Origin: Methylocystis sp.
GTDB lineage: Bacteria; Pseudomonadota; Alphaproteobacteria; Rhizobiales; Beijerinckiaceae
Assembly: GCA_002929055.1 (NCBI GenBank)
Contig: PERY01000005.1
Coordinates: 1 to 64,000, forward strand
Length of the DNA stretch: 64,000 nucleotides
Reading direction: 5' to 3'
This document shows, piece by piece, positions 29,062 to 39,284 of this stretch. The notes under the pieces are model-generated. The model was given only the letters and a program-made list of their open reading frames with translations. It was not told the origin of the DNA and did no database searches. The first letter of the stretch is position 1. Every line of letters starts with the position of its first letter. Made by a program: the position numbers and the translations under genes.

Positions 29062-30498
29062 GTGTGCCGACCCCAGACAGGCGCGACCGTGACACGCAAA
29101 CCCGACGAAGTTTCCTCCGATGTGATGCAGCCCCTCGAGACGCTGCCGGTGTTCTATCCGCTTGCCGGCAAGCGCGTCGTCGTCATCGGCGACGGGGAGG
29201 GGGCGGCGTGGAAGGTCGATCTCGCCGCCGCGACCGGCGCGCAGATCGACGTCTTCTCCCGCGATCCCTGCGAGAAGCTGCGCGAGACAGCCGCCGGCCG
29301 CGCGAATGTCGCATTGCATGAGCGCGCCGCGACGCCGGCCGACTTCGAGGGCGCGACGCTCGCCTTCGGCGCCACCTTCGACGACGCCGAGGCTGAGATG
29401 GCGCGCAAGGCGGCGGACGCTGCGGGCGTGGCGCTCAATCTCGCCGACCGGCCGGCGATGAGCGATTTCATCATGGGCGCCATCGTCAACCGCTCGCCGC
29501 TCGTCATCGGCGTCTCGACGGGAGGCGCATCGCCGGTCTTCGCCCAGGCCGTGCGCGGGCGCATCGAGTCGCTGGTGCCCGGAACCTTCTCGGCCTGGGC
29601 CAAGGCCGCGCAGGACTGGCGGCCGCAGGTGCTCTCCTCCGGCCTCGATTTTCTGGCCCGCCGCGACTTCTGGCGCCGCTTCACGCGGCTCGCCTTTCGC
29701 GACATAGAACGCGCGCCAGCCGAACAGGACCGTGACGCGCTGCTGGCCGAGGCGCGCGCCGCGGGCGACGACGCGACGCGCGGGCGGGTGACGCTGGTGG
29801 GCGCGGGGCCGGGCGATCCCGAACTCCTGACGCTCAAGGGCATGCGGGCGCTCGCCGGCGCGGATGTTGTGCTCTTCGACGATCTCGTGCCCGCGAGCAT
29901 CCTCGATTTCGCCCGGCGCGAAGCGACGCGCATCAATGTCGGCAAGCGCGGCTACAAGCCCTCCGTCCGGCAGGAGGAGATCACCGTGCTGCTCGTCGAT
30001 CTTGCCCGCGCGGGGAAGAATGTCGTGCGGCTGAAGGGCGGCGATCCGCTGATCTTTGGCCGCGCCAATGAGGAAATCGCGGCATTGCGGGAGGCGGGTT
30101 TCGACATCGAGATCGTGCCCGGGGTCACTGCCGCCTGCGCCAGCGCCGCCGCTCTCGGGGCCTCGCTCACCAGCCGCGAAACGGCGCGGCGCGTGCAGTT
30201 TATCACCGCGCATACGAAGGACGGCGAATTCCCCGAGGATTTCGACTGGAGCGCGCTGGCGGACAAGCGCGCGACGACGGCGGTCTATATGGGCAACCGC
30301 ACCTTGCCGGCGCTCTCGCGCCGCCTGCTGGAAGAAGGGATGGCCAATGACACGCCCGCCTTTCTCATAGAGCGCGCCTCGACCCCCGACGAGCGCATCA
30401 TCAAAGGCACAATCGCCGACCTGCCGGAGAAAGTCGCGGGCGAGACGATTATCGGTCCGGTAATGGTGCTGATCGGTTGGGCTTTGGTGGAAAACTGA
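29062..30498 (+). CDS. cysG: Siroheme synthase (CysG, fused)
   Basis: A 478-residue trifunctional protein. The N-terminal third (about 25-215) is the precorrin-2 dehydrogenase/sirohydrochlorin ferrochelatase part; its nucleotide loop reads GDGEGAAWK. The C-terminal part (about 240-470) is the uroporphyrinogen-III methyltransferase, beginning VGAGPGDPELLTLKG and containing RLKGGDPLIFGRA and the VPGVTAA segment. It makes siroheme for sulfite and nitrite reductases. The start is uncertain: GTG 29062, GTG 29089 or ATG 29125 (MQPLETLPVFY), which aligns best to the family. It lies about 50 bp after the TonB receptor. Confidence 0.93.
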   Translation: MCRPQTGATVTRKPDEVSSDVMQPLETLPVFYPLAGKRVVVIGDGEGAAWKVDLAAATGAQIDVFSRDPCEKLRETAAGRANVALHERAATPADFEGATLAFGATFDDAEAEMARKAADAAGVALNLADRPAMSDFIMGAIVNRSPLVIGVSTGGASPVFAQAVRGRIESLVPGTFSAWAKAAQDWRPQVLSSGLDFLARRDFWRRFTRLAFRDIERAPAEQDRDALLAEARAAGDDATRGRVTLVGAGPGDPELLTLKGMRALAGADVVLFDDLVPASILDFARREATRINVGKRGYKPSVRQEEITVLLVDLARAGKNVVRLKGGDPLIFGRANEEIAALREAGFDIEIVPGVTAACASAAALGASLTSRETARRVQFITAHTKDGEFPEDFDWSALADKRATTAVYMGNRTLPALSRRLLEEGMANDTPAFLIERASTPDERIIKGTIADLPEKVAGETIIGPVMVLIGWALVEN

Positions 30499-30542
30499 AT
30501 CGGACCTAGTGTTTGCGCCTTGGCTTGCATGCGGGGCGCGAC

Positions 30543-32096
30543 ATGGCGGTTACGAGACGGACGGCGATCCTTTCTTCCGCTTTGGGGGTGCTTGCGCCCG
30601 GCGCCGTGGCCGCGCGGCCGAAAGTCCCGGCGCGCGTGGACGCCGTCGAAAGGCATCTTGCAGATCTCGACCGCATCGTCGCCGAGACGATGAAAAGGAC
30701 CGGCGTTCCCGGCATGTCGATCGTCGTCGTCAGCCGGGACCGGGTGGTCTACCTCAAGGGCTTCGGCGTGCGGCGGGCAGGGGGCGCGGAGCCGGTCGAC
30801 GCGGACACTGCCTTCGCGCTCGCATCTCTCTCCAAGCCGCTGGCGACGACTGTGGTCGCGGGCCTCGTCGGTGACGGCGCCGTGACCTGGGACGACAAGA
30901 TCGTCCGTCATCTGCCGGACTTCGCGATGAGCGATCCTTGGGTCACGCGCGAAATCACGCTGCGCGACATGTTCTGCCATCGCAGCGGCCTTCCCGATCA
31001 CGCCGGCGATCTTCTGGAGGACATCGGCTACGGCCGCGACGAAGTCCTGCATCGGCTGCGATACGTCAAACCGGCCGGCGCCTTCCGCGCCTCCTACGCC
31101 TACACGAATTTCGGCTTCACGGCCGCCGCCGTCGCCGCGGCGCGGGCGGTGGGGAAATCGTGGGAGGAGTTGTCGGCGGAAAGGCTCTATCGCCCGCTCG
31201 GCATGTCGAACACGAGTTCGCGCTACGCCGATCTCGCTGCGCGCGTAAACCGGGCCTTCGGCCATGTGCGCCGCGACGGCGTCTGGGTCGTCGGCCCGCA
31301 ACGCGAACCGGATGCGCAATCGCCTGCGGGCGGCGCCAACTCCACGGCGCGCGACATGGCGGCGTGGGTGCGGCTGCAACTGGGCCGGGGAGCGCTCGAT
31401 GGTCGCGAGATCGTGAAGGCTTCGGCCCTCGACGAGACCCATCGCCCGCAGATCGCGACCGGCCCCGCGGACCCCGCGAACGCCGCGCCGACCTTCTACG
31501 GACTCGGTTGGGACATCGGTTATAACGAACGCCCTTTAGTGCATTGGGGCCACTCAGGCGCCTTTTCGCTCGGCGCGGCCACCTGCGTGAATATCTTGCC
31601 GGCTCAGCAACTCGGGATTGTCGCGCTCAGCAACGCCTCGCCAGTCGGCGCGCCCGAAGCCATCTGCCGCAGCTTCATTGATCTCGTCACGGCCGGGAAG
31701 ATCGAGCGCGATTGGCTCGCGCTTTTTGGGGGCATATTCGCGAAGATGTCCGAGCCGACCTATGGCCGTGACGCGGATTATTCCGCGCCCCCGATGGTCG
31801 CCGCTGCGCCAGCGGATCTCGCGGCCTATGCTGGAACCTACAACAGCAACCTCTACGGGCCGATTGCAATTACGCAAAACGTAAATGCTCTGGCGCTCCA
31901 AATGGGACCAAAAAATACGTCTTACGATATGCATAAATATTCGAAAAATCTTTTCACGTTCCAGCCGCCAGGAGAGAATGCATTCGGCCTGAGTCCTTTG
32001 CGATTTACGTTTGACGGAAACAAAAAAGCATCGTCGGTCGAGATCGACTATTTCAATGAAAACGGGCAGGGTGTCTTCACGCGCGCGCGTCCGTGA
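30543..32096 (+). CDS. Beta-lactamase-fold serine hydrolase
   Basis: A 517-residue penicillin-binding-protein/class C beta-lactamase fold hydrolase. The catalytic SxxK is S95-LSK98 (ALASLSKP), the YxN motif is YTNFG and the third motif is HSG (GHSGAFS). A DUF3471-type C-terminal domain follows (about 410-517). N-terminus has TRRTAIL and a hydrophobic stretch, so export by Tat or Sec. Such proteins are often D-aminopeptidases or esterases rather than antibiotic-degrading enzymes. The last 80 codons are noticeably less GC-rich than the rest. Confidence 0.87.
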   Translation: MAVTRRTAILSSALGVLAPGAVAARPKVPARVDAVERHLADLDRIVAETMKRTGVPGMSIVVVSRDRVVYLKGFGVRRAGGAEPVDADTAFALASLSKPLATTVVAGLVGDGAVTWDDKIVRHLPDFAMSDPWVTREITLRDMFCHRSGLPDHAGDLLEDIGYGRDEVLHRLRYVKPAGAFRASYAYTNFGFTAAAVAAARAVGKSWEELSAERLYRPLGMSNTSSRYADLAARVNRAFGHVRRDGVWVVGPQREPDAQSPAGGANSTARDMAAWVRLQLGRGALDGREIVKASALDETHRPQIATGPADPANAAPTFYGLGWDIGYNERPLVHWGHSGAFSLGAATCVNILPAQQLGIVALSNASPVGAPEAICRSFIDLVTAGKIERDWLALFGGIFAKMSEPTYGRDADYSAPPMVAAAPADLAAYAGTYNSNLYGPIAITQNVNALALQMGPKNTSYDMHKYSKNLFTFQPPGENAFGLSPLRFTFDGNKKASSVEIDYFNENGQGVFTRARP

Positions 32097-32319
32097 GAAG
32101 CGAAGGGCCGCGACGATTTCTCGACGCGGCCTCCGTGAGATCGGCTGCAGCCCTTTCAGCAGCGCCGGGAATTCGATCCGACGCAGCGCGCTCCCGCCCC
32201 AATTTCGGGAACGTCCCACTTGGCCAGGGGGGAACCCCCTGCGCCGCCGGCAGAAAATTTCCGACAAAAAATGATACCAAACAATTCTTTGGGCGCATCC
32301 ACCAAATGGGGTATGGCGC

Positions 32320-33453
32320 TCACGCGCCGCCTTTGCCGCCGGCTCCGGCGTGCGTTGCGATTCTGTTGAGCAGGGCGGCGAGCTCGCTCTGCCGGGATAC
32401 GCCGATCTTGTGAAAAACCCGCTTCAGAACCGTGCGCGCAGTGCTCTCGGCGATGCCCAGCCTCTCAGCGGCGGCTTTGGGCGGCACGCCATGCCCGATG
32501 AGGGCGGCGATGCGCGCCTCGCCAAGCGTCAGGCCGAGCATGTCGCGCAAAAAGGCCGGATCAATTGGTTCGTCCGGTCGCGCCTCGAAGAGCAGGACCA
32601 TCGCCCGCGCCCGCGTCAGCATGATGTCCGCGGCCTTTTGCGCGCGACTCGCGGGGAAGCAGTAAGCGACGAGGGACGGGAGAGGCGACGGCTGCTGCAA
32701 AAGCAAAGGTTGGAGCGTCCCTCCCGGCGCGTGGCCAGCCCCGTAGCCGCCGATGGCCTCCTGCAGCGCCGCGCGCGCGGGTTCCGTCGGCAGACGCAGC
32801 TGCTGGTCGATATGGCATTCGATGTTCTCGCGGGCCTTGTCATTGGCGAGGAGGACGCGGGCCGCGGCATCGACGGCTATCACGCCAATATCGGCCTCCC
32901 GCAGCGCTTCGCTGAGCCCCTTGTTCAGCGCTTCGGCCTCAAAGAGACGCAGCGAGAGCCGGAACGCCTTCTCCACATGGCGCGCAAGTTCGTGCACGAC
33001 CGCCAGCTCTTCCTGCGAGAAGGGAGGCTTGGCGCGCGCGCGCTGCACGCTGACGATGAGGCTGACGGCGGACTCGGGCGCGACGCTGGCCGCCCCGAAC
33101 CAGCCGATGCCCAGTCGAGGAAGGAACTCCGTGTAGATGGGATGTGTGTCGATCTCTTCCTGAGTGACGACGTCGTAGTCGCAGAGCACATCCTTCTCCG
33201 CCGCGTAAAGCTTCTCCACGCCGCGGATGCTGCGGATGTCATGGCGCCACCAATAGGTCTCGAACTCTTCCTGCGCCCATTGAAGGCTCGGCGAGAGGAT
33301 GGTGCCAAAGCCCTCGCTCTCGCGACGCCAGATGAGCAAGGCGCCGACATCGCCGAAGATGTCAGCGACGGCCCCGAGCGCTTGCGGCCAGAGGGCAGGG
33401 TCGGCGGCGGCGTCATAAATCAGGCCAACGGCTCGGCTGAAATGCAAGTCCAT
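32320..33453 (-). CDS. LuxR-family transcriptional regulator
   Basis: A 377-residue regulator. The C-terminal 65 residues are a LuxR/NarL helix-turn-helix (LTLGEARIAALIGHGVPPKAAAERL, then STARTVLKRVFHKIGVSRQSELA, here described in parts). The N-terminal 300 residues have no receiver domain but contain a probable PAS-type sensing region (about 180-230, with ADIGVIAVDAAARVLLAN). The signal is unknown. It converges with the serine hydrolase gene and is upstream of hemD. Confidence 0.85.
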   Translation of the reverse strand: MDLHFSRAVGLIYDAAADPALWPQALGAVADIFGDVGALLIWRRESEGFGTILSPSLQWAQEEFETYWWRHDIRSIRGVEKLYAAEKDVLCDYDVVTQEEIDTHPIYTEFLPRLGIGWFGAASVAPESAVSLIVSVQRARAKPPFSQEELAVVHELARHVEKAFRLSLRLFEAEALNKGLSEALREADIGVIAVDAAARVLLANDKARENIECHIDQQLRLPTEPARAALQEAIGGYGAGHAPGGTLQPLLLQQPSPLPSLVAYCFPASRAQKAADIMLTRARAMVLLFEARPDEPIDPAFLRDMLGLTLGEARIAALIGHGVPPKAAAERLGIAESTARTVLKRVFHKIGVSRQSELAALLNRIATHAGAGGKGGA

Positions 33454-33524
33454 TCGGGAGAATCTCTAACGGAAGCGCCCCCAAGCAATAGCGCAGTCCA
33501 AACTGCGCGCAAGTGCGCAGGTGA

Positions 33525-34226
33525 TCAGCGCATTTTCAGCGCCTCGAGAACATGCGCTTCGTCCGGCATTTGGGCGCGCCTGATCTTCAGCCCGTTTGCT
33601 TCCAGCGGGATAGCCACGTCGTCGGACAGGGCGACATGGGTGGCGCTTGCGAGATGTGGAGCGAGTCCGGCGGTCTCGACGAGCGACAGGAATATTTCAA
33701 CGCTGCGGCGCGAATAGTGGAGCGCAACCTCGATCTCGCCTGCCGCCAGCGCCGCGCGCGCTTCTTCGGTGAGCGCCGTCGCCGCCTGCGCCTGGTAGAT
33801 GTTAACGGGCGTAATAACCTGCCCGCCTGCGCGCAGCCCGGCCTCGAGCGTCGGCTGCCGGTCGCGGCCGGCGAGATAGAGGAAGTGTGCGGGAGCGGGA
33901 TAGCGCGCGAGAAGCAGGGGCAGGATCGCCTCGGCGTTTCCGGCGACAATCTCCGGGCGCCAGCCGCGCACTTCGGCGGCCTTGGCCGTCTTGGCGCCTA
34001 CGGCGTGGAACGGCAGGGCCTTGAAAGCCTGCGCGTCCTCGCCAGCGAATTCGACCCCCTTGGCGCTCGAGGCCAGAACGGCGTCGTAGTCGCCCGGGGG
34101 GATCGCGCCGCCCGTCGCCACAATCTCCAGCACCGGCGATATGACCGGCGTAAAGCCCATCGCCCGCAATTTGTCTGACGTACGTAAGGCGTCTTCCCGC
34201 GCGCGCAGCACGAGAACGCGCGTCAC
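33525..34226 (-). CDS. hemD: Uroporphyrinogen-III synthase
   Basis: A 233-residue HemD that cyclises and inverts ring D of hydroxymethylbilane. Sequence conservation in this family is low, but MTRVLVLRAREDA at the start, the SSAKGVEFAGE segment and FLYLAGRDRQPTLEAGLRAGG are typical, and the gene overlaps hemC by four bases (ATGA), the usual arrangement. Length is normal. Confidence 0.92.
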   Translation of the reverse strand: MTRVLVLRAREDALRTSDKLRAMGFTPVISPVLEIVATGGAIPPGDYDAVLASSAKGVEFAGEDAQAFKALPFHAVGAKTAKAAEVRGWRPEIVAGNAEAILPLLLARYPAPAHFLYLAGRDRQPTLEAGLRAGGQVITPVNIYQAQAATALTEEARAALAAGEIEVALHYSRRSVEIFLSLVETAGLAPHLASATHVALSDDVAIPLEANGLKIRRAQMPDEAHVLEALKMR

Positions 34227-35149
34227 ATCAGCCCCGCGACGCCATGCGGGAGCTTCAGGACGATCTCATTGCCAGCGTCGGCGCCGAGCATAGCCGCGTC
34301 GATGGCGCGGCCCTTGCGGCGTGTGGCCCAGACTTCGCTGCCGTCAGCCTTCAAGACCTCGCCGTAGAAGGAAAGCTCATCGCCGGAAACCGTGGCATGT
34401 CCTGCGATCGGCGTGCGGCAGGAGCCGTCCAGCGCGGAGAGAAAGGCGCGCTCGGCGGCGAGGGCAAGCGCGGTCGCCTCGTCAAGGATCGGCGCCAGCG
34501 CCGTGCGCGTCTCCGAGTCGCTTACGCGCGACGTAATGCCGATGGCGCCCTGTCCGACAGCGGGAGGGAAATGCTCGAGCGGCAGCAGCGCGGTTGCGCG
34601 GTCGGCAAGGCCGAGGCGCTTGAGGCCCGCGAGCGCCAGCAACGTCGCGTCGATCTCGCCGCTCTCGACCTTGCGCAGGCGCGTCTCGACATTGCCGCGC
34701 AAGAGCGCGGTCTGCAAATCCGGGCGGCGGCGCTTCACCTGCGCGGCGCGGCGCAGCGAGGCGGTGCCGACCACGGCGCCGGCGGGCAGGGCGTCGATGG
34801 TCGCGCCGCCCCGGCCGATCCAGGCGTCGCGCACGTCCTCGCGCGGCAGATAGCCCGCAATTGTGATTTCGGCGGGCAGATGCGTCGGCAGATCCTTGGA
34901 GGAATGCACCGCGAAGTCGATCGACCCCGCGATCAGCGCCGAGTCGAGCTCCTTCGTGAAGAGCCCTTTGCCGCCGGCTTCCGACAGGGGGCGATCCTGA
35001 ATCTGGTCGCCTGTCGTCTTGATGACGTCGATGGCGAAATGGTCCTCGGGCAAACCATGCGCCTTTGCGAGGAGGGCGCGAACCATATGGGTCTGCGCAA
35101 GCGCCAGCGGACTGCCGCGGGTGCCGATGCGAAGGCTTCTGACCGTCAT
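34223..35149 (-). CDS. hemC: Porphobilinogen deaminase (hydroxymethylbilane synthase)
   Basis: A 308-residue HemC of tetrapyrrole synthesis. IGTRGSPLALAQ opens the protein, the cofactor-binding arginines sit in TASLRRAAQVKRRRPDL, and the dipyrromethane cofactor cysteine is C244 (DGSCRTPIAGH). It overlaps hemD and is divergent from an MFS gene; in many Hyphomicrobiales the divergent neighbour is tsaD instead. Confidence 0.96.
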   Translation of the reverse strand: MTVRSLRIGTRGSPLALAQTHMVRALLAKAHGLPEDHFAIDVIKTTGDQIQDRPLSEAGGKGLFTKELDSALIAGSIDFAVHSSKDLPTHLPAEITIAGYLPREDVRDAWIGRGGATIDALPAGAVVGTASLRRAAQVKRRRPDLQTALLRGNVETRLRKVESGEIDATLLALAGLKRLGLADRATALLPLEHFPPAVGQGAIGITSRVSDSETRTALAPILDEATALALAAERAFLSALDGSCRTPIAGHATVSGDELSFYGEVLKADGSEVWATRRKGRAIDAAMLGADAGNEIVLKLPHGVAGLM

Positions 35150-35231
35150 GAACTATTCCTGCGTAAGTCGTCGCCGGACTATAAGGGTCGGATGGGGAAG
35201 GGCAAGCGGGCGCTTCCCTCTGGAGAAGCCG

Positions 35232-36422
35232 TTGTCCATCAACGCCCCATCCCCTAACCGCTGGGCCGTGCTCGCCCTGGCGACGCTCGCCCAGACCGGC
35301 GGCTGCTTTCTGGTGCAGGGGCTCGGCGCGCTCGGCCCGGCGCTGCAAGAGGCCTTCGGGCTCGACGCAGCGCAGGTGGGGCTCACCATGTCCGCCGCAC
35401 AGACGACGCCCGTCGTCGGGCTGCTCGTCGCCGGGGCGCTGCTCGACCGTTTCAGCGAACGGCTGATCGTCGGGCTTGGCGCGGCGATGGTGGGAGTCAC
35501 GCTTCTCGCAGCGGCGCAGGCGGAGAGTTACGGCGGCATCCTGTTCTGGCTCGCCGTCGCCAGCGTTGGCTATTGCACCGTGCAGCCGGGCGGCGGCAAG
35601 GTGGTGGCCGCGTGGTTTCCGCCCGATACGCGCGGTCTGGCGATGGGAATCCGGCAGGCAGGCCTGCCGCTCGGGGCGGCGCTCGCGGCGCTCATCCTGC
35701 CCGTGGCTGCGGCGCGGCACGGATGGCGCGCGGCCTTCGACCTCGGGGCGGTCGCGGCGCTCGCGACGGGCCTGCTCTTCGCGCTGCTCTATCGTCCGCC
35801 GCCCGCGCCTCTGCCCGACCGCAAGCGGGCGCGGGGTCTTTGGCGCGAGCGGTTCGAGGAACTGGCGCCGCGCCTGCCGCGCATCGTCTTTCCGGGCGTG
35901 ACGCTGGTGAGCGTCCAGTTCGCCATCACGGTCTATCTGCCGCTCGATCTGCGCGACCGCTTCGCCATACCCGTCGAGACCGGCGTGAAGCTGCTCTTTC
36001 TCGCGCAATTCGCGGGGGCGCTCGCGCGTATCCTGCTCGCCGCCTGGAGCGACCGCAGCAGCCGCGGCCGCTTCTTTCCCCTCGCCATGAGCATGGGCGC
36101 CATCGTGCTGGGGATCGCCGCTTACATCGCCGCGCCCGGCGCACCAGTGTGGGTCGTGGCCTCGATCGCCGCCTGGCTCGGCTTCTTCGGCTTCGGCTGG
36201 TACGGGCCCTGGATCGCGCTGGTGAGCGAAGCCGCGCCGAGGGGCGCAATCGGCTTCATGATCGGCCTCGCCATGGCGATCAATCAGATCTTCGTCGTTC
36301 TCGCGCCCCCCGCCTTCGGGGCGCTGCGCGACGCGACGGGGACATACGCCTGGGGCTGGTCGATTCTCGCCCTTGCGGTCACGGCCGTGCTTGTCGCCCA
36401 GTCGCGCCCTACCTCCACCTAG
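35232..36422 (+). CDS. Major facilitator superfamily transporter
   Basis: A 396-residue membrane protein with about 12 hydrophobic segments. The N-terminal half has the QPGGGKVVAAWFPPDTRGLAMG-type loop (seen in parts: GGGKVVAAW, RGLAMGIRQAGLPLG). TTG 35232 is chosen because GGAG precedes it by six bases and the frame upstream is antisense to hemC. Substrate unknown. About 38 bp later begins the acetoacetate-decarboxylase-like gene, so the two may be one unit. Confidence 0.85.
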   Translation: MSINAPSPNRWAVLALATLAQTGGCFLVQGLGALGPALQEAFGLDAAQVGLTMSAAQTTPVVGLLVAGALLDRFSERLIVGLGAAMVGVTLLAAAQAESYGGILFWLAVASVGYCTVQPGGGKVVAAWFPPDTRGLAMGIRQAGLPLGAALAALILPVAAARHGWRAAFDLGAVAALATGLLFALLYRPPPAPLPDRKRARGLWRERFEELAPRLPRIVFPGVTLVSVQFAITVYLPLDLRDRFAIPVETGVKLLFLAQFAGALARILLAAWSDRSSRGRFFPLAMSMGAIVLGIAAYIAAPGAPVWVVASIAAWLGFFGFGWYGPWIALVSEAAPRGAIGFMIGLAMAINQIFVVLAPPAFGALRDATGTYAWGWSILALAVTAVLVAQSRPTST

Positions 36423-36460
36423 AGGCGGTCCGCCGGGCTGCTGCGAAGCGGGGGCGAGCT

Positions 36461-37228
36461 ATGGATGACGTTCTTTTCGCGCGAGGGGGCGCCGGCTGCG
36501 TCGATCTTCCGAGCGGGGCGCGGGTGCAACTGCCGCTCCGCTATCTCGACTGGACCGGCATGATGGCGCATTTTCCGGCGTCCGCCGCGGCTATCCGCAA
36601 GCTGCTGCCGAGCCCGAAGCTGAAGCCGGTTCTCGCCTGGCCGGGGACGGCCATCCTCTCGGTCGCGGCCCTTGAATATCGCCGGCTGGCGGACGTGCGG
36701 CCCTATAACGAAGTCGCAATCATGACGCCGGTTCTCTACGAGCCGGCGCTGAACATACCTGCCGCGCCACTGCTGTTTCCAAAGCTGTTCAAGGGGTTCG
36801 GGCTTTTTGTCCTGCATATGCCGGTGACGACGCAGGAGTCGCTCGAACTCGGCGTGCAAGTCTGGGGCTATCCGAAATTCCTCGCCGACATCCGCTTCGA
36901 AGAAGAGGGCAATCTGCGCCGCTGCCGGGTCCGGGCCGATGGAAAGGATGTCCTGACGCTCGGCGTGAAGCAGGCCCCGGGGCAGATCAGAAACGTCGAT
37001 TTCCGCATGTTGACGGTCAAGGATGGCAAGTTGCTCCCGCATCTCATCGAGACGGAGGGGCTCTATGGCCTCTGGGGATTTCCCGGCGGCGCGTCGCTTT
37101 CCTTCGGCGATCATCCCGTCGGCCGGGAGTTGCAGTCGCTCGGCGTGGGCAAGACCGCGCTCGCGCGGGTGTTCGCGAGCAATGTGCGCAGCCTGCTGCA
37201 CGAGGCGGTCACGGAACTGGCGATCTGA
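36461..37228 (+). CDS. Acetoacetate decarboxylase-family protein
   Basis: A 255-residue protein of the ADC fold (Pfam acetoacetate decarboxylase). It contains YNEVAIMTPVLY and the VWGYPKFLADIRFEEEG strand-turn region characteristic of the family. The Schiff-base lysine of true ADC would lie in the YPKF segment, where a lysine is present. Many family members have other substrates, so the reaction is open. It follows an MFS gene by 38 bp, suggesting a transporter-enzyme pair. Ends shortly before a convergent small gene. Confidence 0.8.
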   Translation: MDDVLFARGGAGCVDLPSGARVQLPLRYLDWTGMMAHFPASAAAIRKLLPSPKLKPVLAWPGTAILSVAALEYRRLADVRPYNEVAIMTPVLYEPALNIPAAPLLFPKLFKGFGLFVLHMPVTTQESLELGVQVWGYPKFLADIRFEEEGNLRRCRVRADGKDVLTLGVKQAPGQIRNVDFRMLTVKDGKLLPHLIETEGLYGLWGFPGGASLSFGDHPVGRELQSLGVGKTALARVFASNVRSLLHEAVTELAI

Positions 37229-37236
37229 GGGCGGCG

Positions 37237-37479
37237 CTAATCCGCGCTCGGCAGGCGGCGGATGATGAATTCGATCCGCCCGTCGTCGAGTTCCCGCCAG
37301 AACTCGATCTCGGTCATATAGGCGGCCTTGGGATAGCGGTCGAACCACTCGCGCGCCTTGGCGCGGGCGTCGAGGCGCGGAAGGGTGAAGGTCTCACGGC
37401 GCCAGCCGTCGGCCCGCGCGTGGCTCCTGCCGGCGAGCTTTCGCGCAATGTCTCTTGGCGCTTTGGTTACGCTCATCAC
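37237..37479 (-). CDS. Small hypothetical protein
   Basis: An 80-residue basic protein. Residues 35-75 have a pattern of aromatic and charged residues (EWFDRYPKAAYMTEIEFWRELDDGRIEF split here) suggesting a small alpha-beta fold, rich in Arg, Trp and Tyr. Two start codons in tandem (37476/37479). Not recognised. It converges with the ADC-family gene, with stops eight bases apart. Confidence 0.6.
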   Translation of the reverse strand: MMSVTKAPRDIARKLAGRSHARADGWRRETFTLPRLDARAKAREWFDRYPKAAYMTEIEFWRELDDGRIEFIIRRLPSAD

Positions 37480-37727
37480 TCATGCTCCCGCGACCGGCAA
37501 AACATAATGCGCCGCAGCCAGGAAGGGGAGTCGAATCGCTCCCGGACCGCTGGGCTGGCGTCCCCGCTGCGGACAAGCCTTTATCCGTTCAACTGTTTCA
37601 CGGAGATGAACATGCGCGGCTTTTCCCGCTGCCCCGCCGAACCTAGCAAGGACGGAGGTCGCTGACGCGCGCGCCAATGGGGAGGCTACGACTTCCCCGC
37701 ATGGCAAAAGAACGCTAGATCAGCGCC

Positions 37728-39278
37728 ATGAGCGAGCGCCCCACCTACATGATCTCCACAGCCATTCCTTATGCGAATGGCGCGCCCCACATCGGCCACG
37801 CCTATGAGCGCATTGCGACCGACGCCTTTGCGCGCTTCAAGCGCCTCGACGGCCATGACGTTCTGTTCGTCACTGGCATGGACGAGCACGGCCAGAAGAT
37901 GCAGCGCACAGCCGAGAAGGAAGGGCTGACCCCGCAGGGGCTCGCAGACCGCACCGCCGCGCAATTTGCGCGCATGGGCGAGGCGCTCAACGCAAGGGCC
38001 GACGACATCGTCCGCACGACGCAGGAGCGGCACAAGGAGACCGTGCTCGAAATCTGGCGGCGGATGGAGGCCAACGGCGACATCTATCTCTCGAAATACG
38101 CCGGCTGGTATTCCGTCCGCGACGAGGCCTATTACGGCGAGGATGAACTCTCCGAGCGCGAGGGCAAGAAATATGCGCCGACCGGCACGCCGGTGGAATG
38201 GGTGGAGGAGGAGAGCTGGTTTTTCCGCCTCTCGGCCTATGCCGAGAAACTGCTGGCCCATTACGAGGCCAACCCCGGCTTCATAACCCCCGAGCATTAC
38301 AAAAACGAGATCGTCGCCTTCGTGAAGCGCGGGCTCGACGACCTCTCGATTTCGCGCACCACCTTCGACTGGGGCATTCCCATTCCGCCCAGTCCTCAGA
38401 CCAGCGCCAACCACGTCATGTATGTCTGGGTCGACGCGCTGACGAATTACATCACCGCCACGGGCTGGCTCACGGGCGGCGACAAGGCGCGCTACTGGCC
38501 CGCCGACGCCCATGTCATCGGCAAGGACATCACCCGCTTCCACGCCATCTACTGGCCGGCCTTCCTGATGTCGGCCGTGGCCCCGCTGCCAAAGCAGATT
38601 GTCGTCCACGGCTTCCTGTTCTCGCGCGGCGAGAAGATGTCGAAGTCGCTGGGCAATGTCGTGAGTCCGCAGGATCTCATCGACCGCTACGGCGTCGATC
38701 AGCTTCGCTATTTCTTCCTGCGCGAAATCCCCTTCGGGCAGGACGGCAACTACTCGCATGAGGTGATCGTCATGCGCATGAACGCCGATCTCGCCAACGA
38801 TCTCGGCAATCTCGCGCAGCGCTCGCTGTCGATGATCAACAAGAACTGCGCCGGCGCCGTGCCGAAGAAGGGCGAATTGACCGACGCCGACCGGGACATC
38901 CTCTCGCAGGCCGTCTTCGCGCTGGACAAGGCGCGCACGGCGATGGACGCCTATCAGCCCCATCATGCGCTGGCCGAAATTTTCCGCGTGGTCGCCGAGG
39001 CGAACCGCTATTTCGCGGGCGAGGAGCCCTGGGCGAAGAAGAAGACCGACCCCGCGCGCATGGAGACGGTCCTCTATGTGACGGCCGAGACGCTGCGGCG
39101 CCTCGTGATCCCGCTGCAGGCTTTCATCCCGGACGCCGCGGGCAAGTTTCTGGATGCACTGGGAGTGGGGCCGGACGCGCGCGACTTCGCGCATGTGGAC
39201 GAAGCCAACGCCTTGCAGGAAGGCGCCCCGCTGCCGCCGCCGGCGCCTGTGTTTCCGCGGTTCGTGGAGGAGGAGTGA
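37728..39278 (+). CDS. metG: Methionyl-tRNA synthetase
   Basis: A 516-residue class I aminoacyl-tRNA synthetase. HIGH-equivalent is [10 protein letters not shown], and the KMSKS loop is [10 protein letters not shown] near residue 305. Length matches the short alphaproteobacterial form without a C-terminal tRNA-binding domain. In related genomes metG is directly followed by tatD and an MBL-fold gene; here two small exported genes are inserted between. No T-box or riboswitch was seen in the 248-bp leader. Confidence 0.97.
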   Translation: MSERPTYMISTAIPYANGAPHIGHAYERIATDAFARFKRLDGHDVLFVTGMDEHGQKMQRTAEKEGLTPQGLADRTAAQFARMGEALNARADDIVRTTQERHKETVLEIWRRMEANGDIYLSKYAGWYSVRDEAYYGEDELSEREGKKYAPTGTPVEWVEEESWFFRLSAYAEKLLAHYEANPGFITPEHYKNEIVAFVKRGLDDLSISRTTFDWGIPIPPSPQTSANHVMYVWVDALTNYITATGWLTGGDKARYWPADAHVIGKDITRFHAIYWPAFLMSAVAPLPKQIVVHGFLFSRGEKMSKSLGNVVSPQDLIDRYGVDQLRYFFLREIPFGQDGNYSHEVIVMRMNADLANDLGNLAQRSLSMINKNCAGAVPKKGELTDADRDILSQAVFALDKARTAMDAYQPHHALAEIFRVVAEANRYFAGEEPWAKKKTDPARMETVLYVTAETLRRLVIPLQAFIPDAAGKFLDALGVGPDARDFAHVDEANALQEGAPLPPPAPVFPRFVEEE

Positions 39279-39284
39279 AATTAC

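Noticed and set aside
30543-32096. The serine hydrolase as an antibiotic-resistance beta-lactamase
   Set aside because: The fold motifs fit, but the DUF3471 tail and export signal match non-resistance D-aminopeptidase/esterase relatives; no evidence for beta-lactam use.
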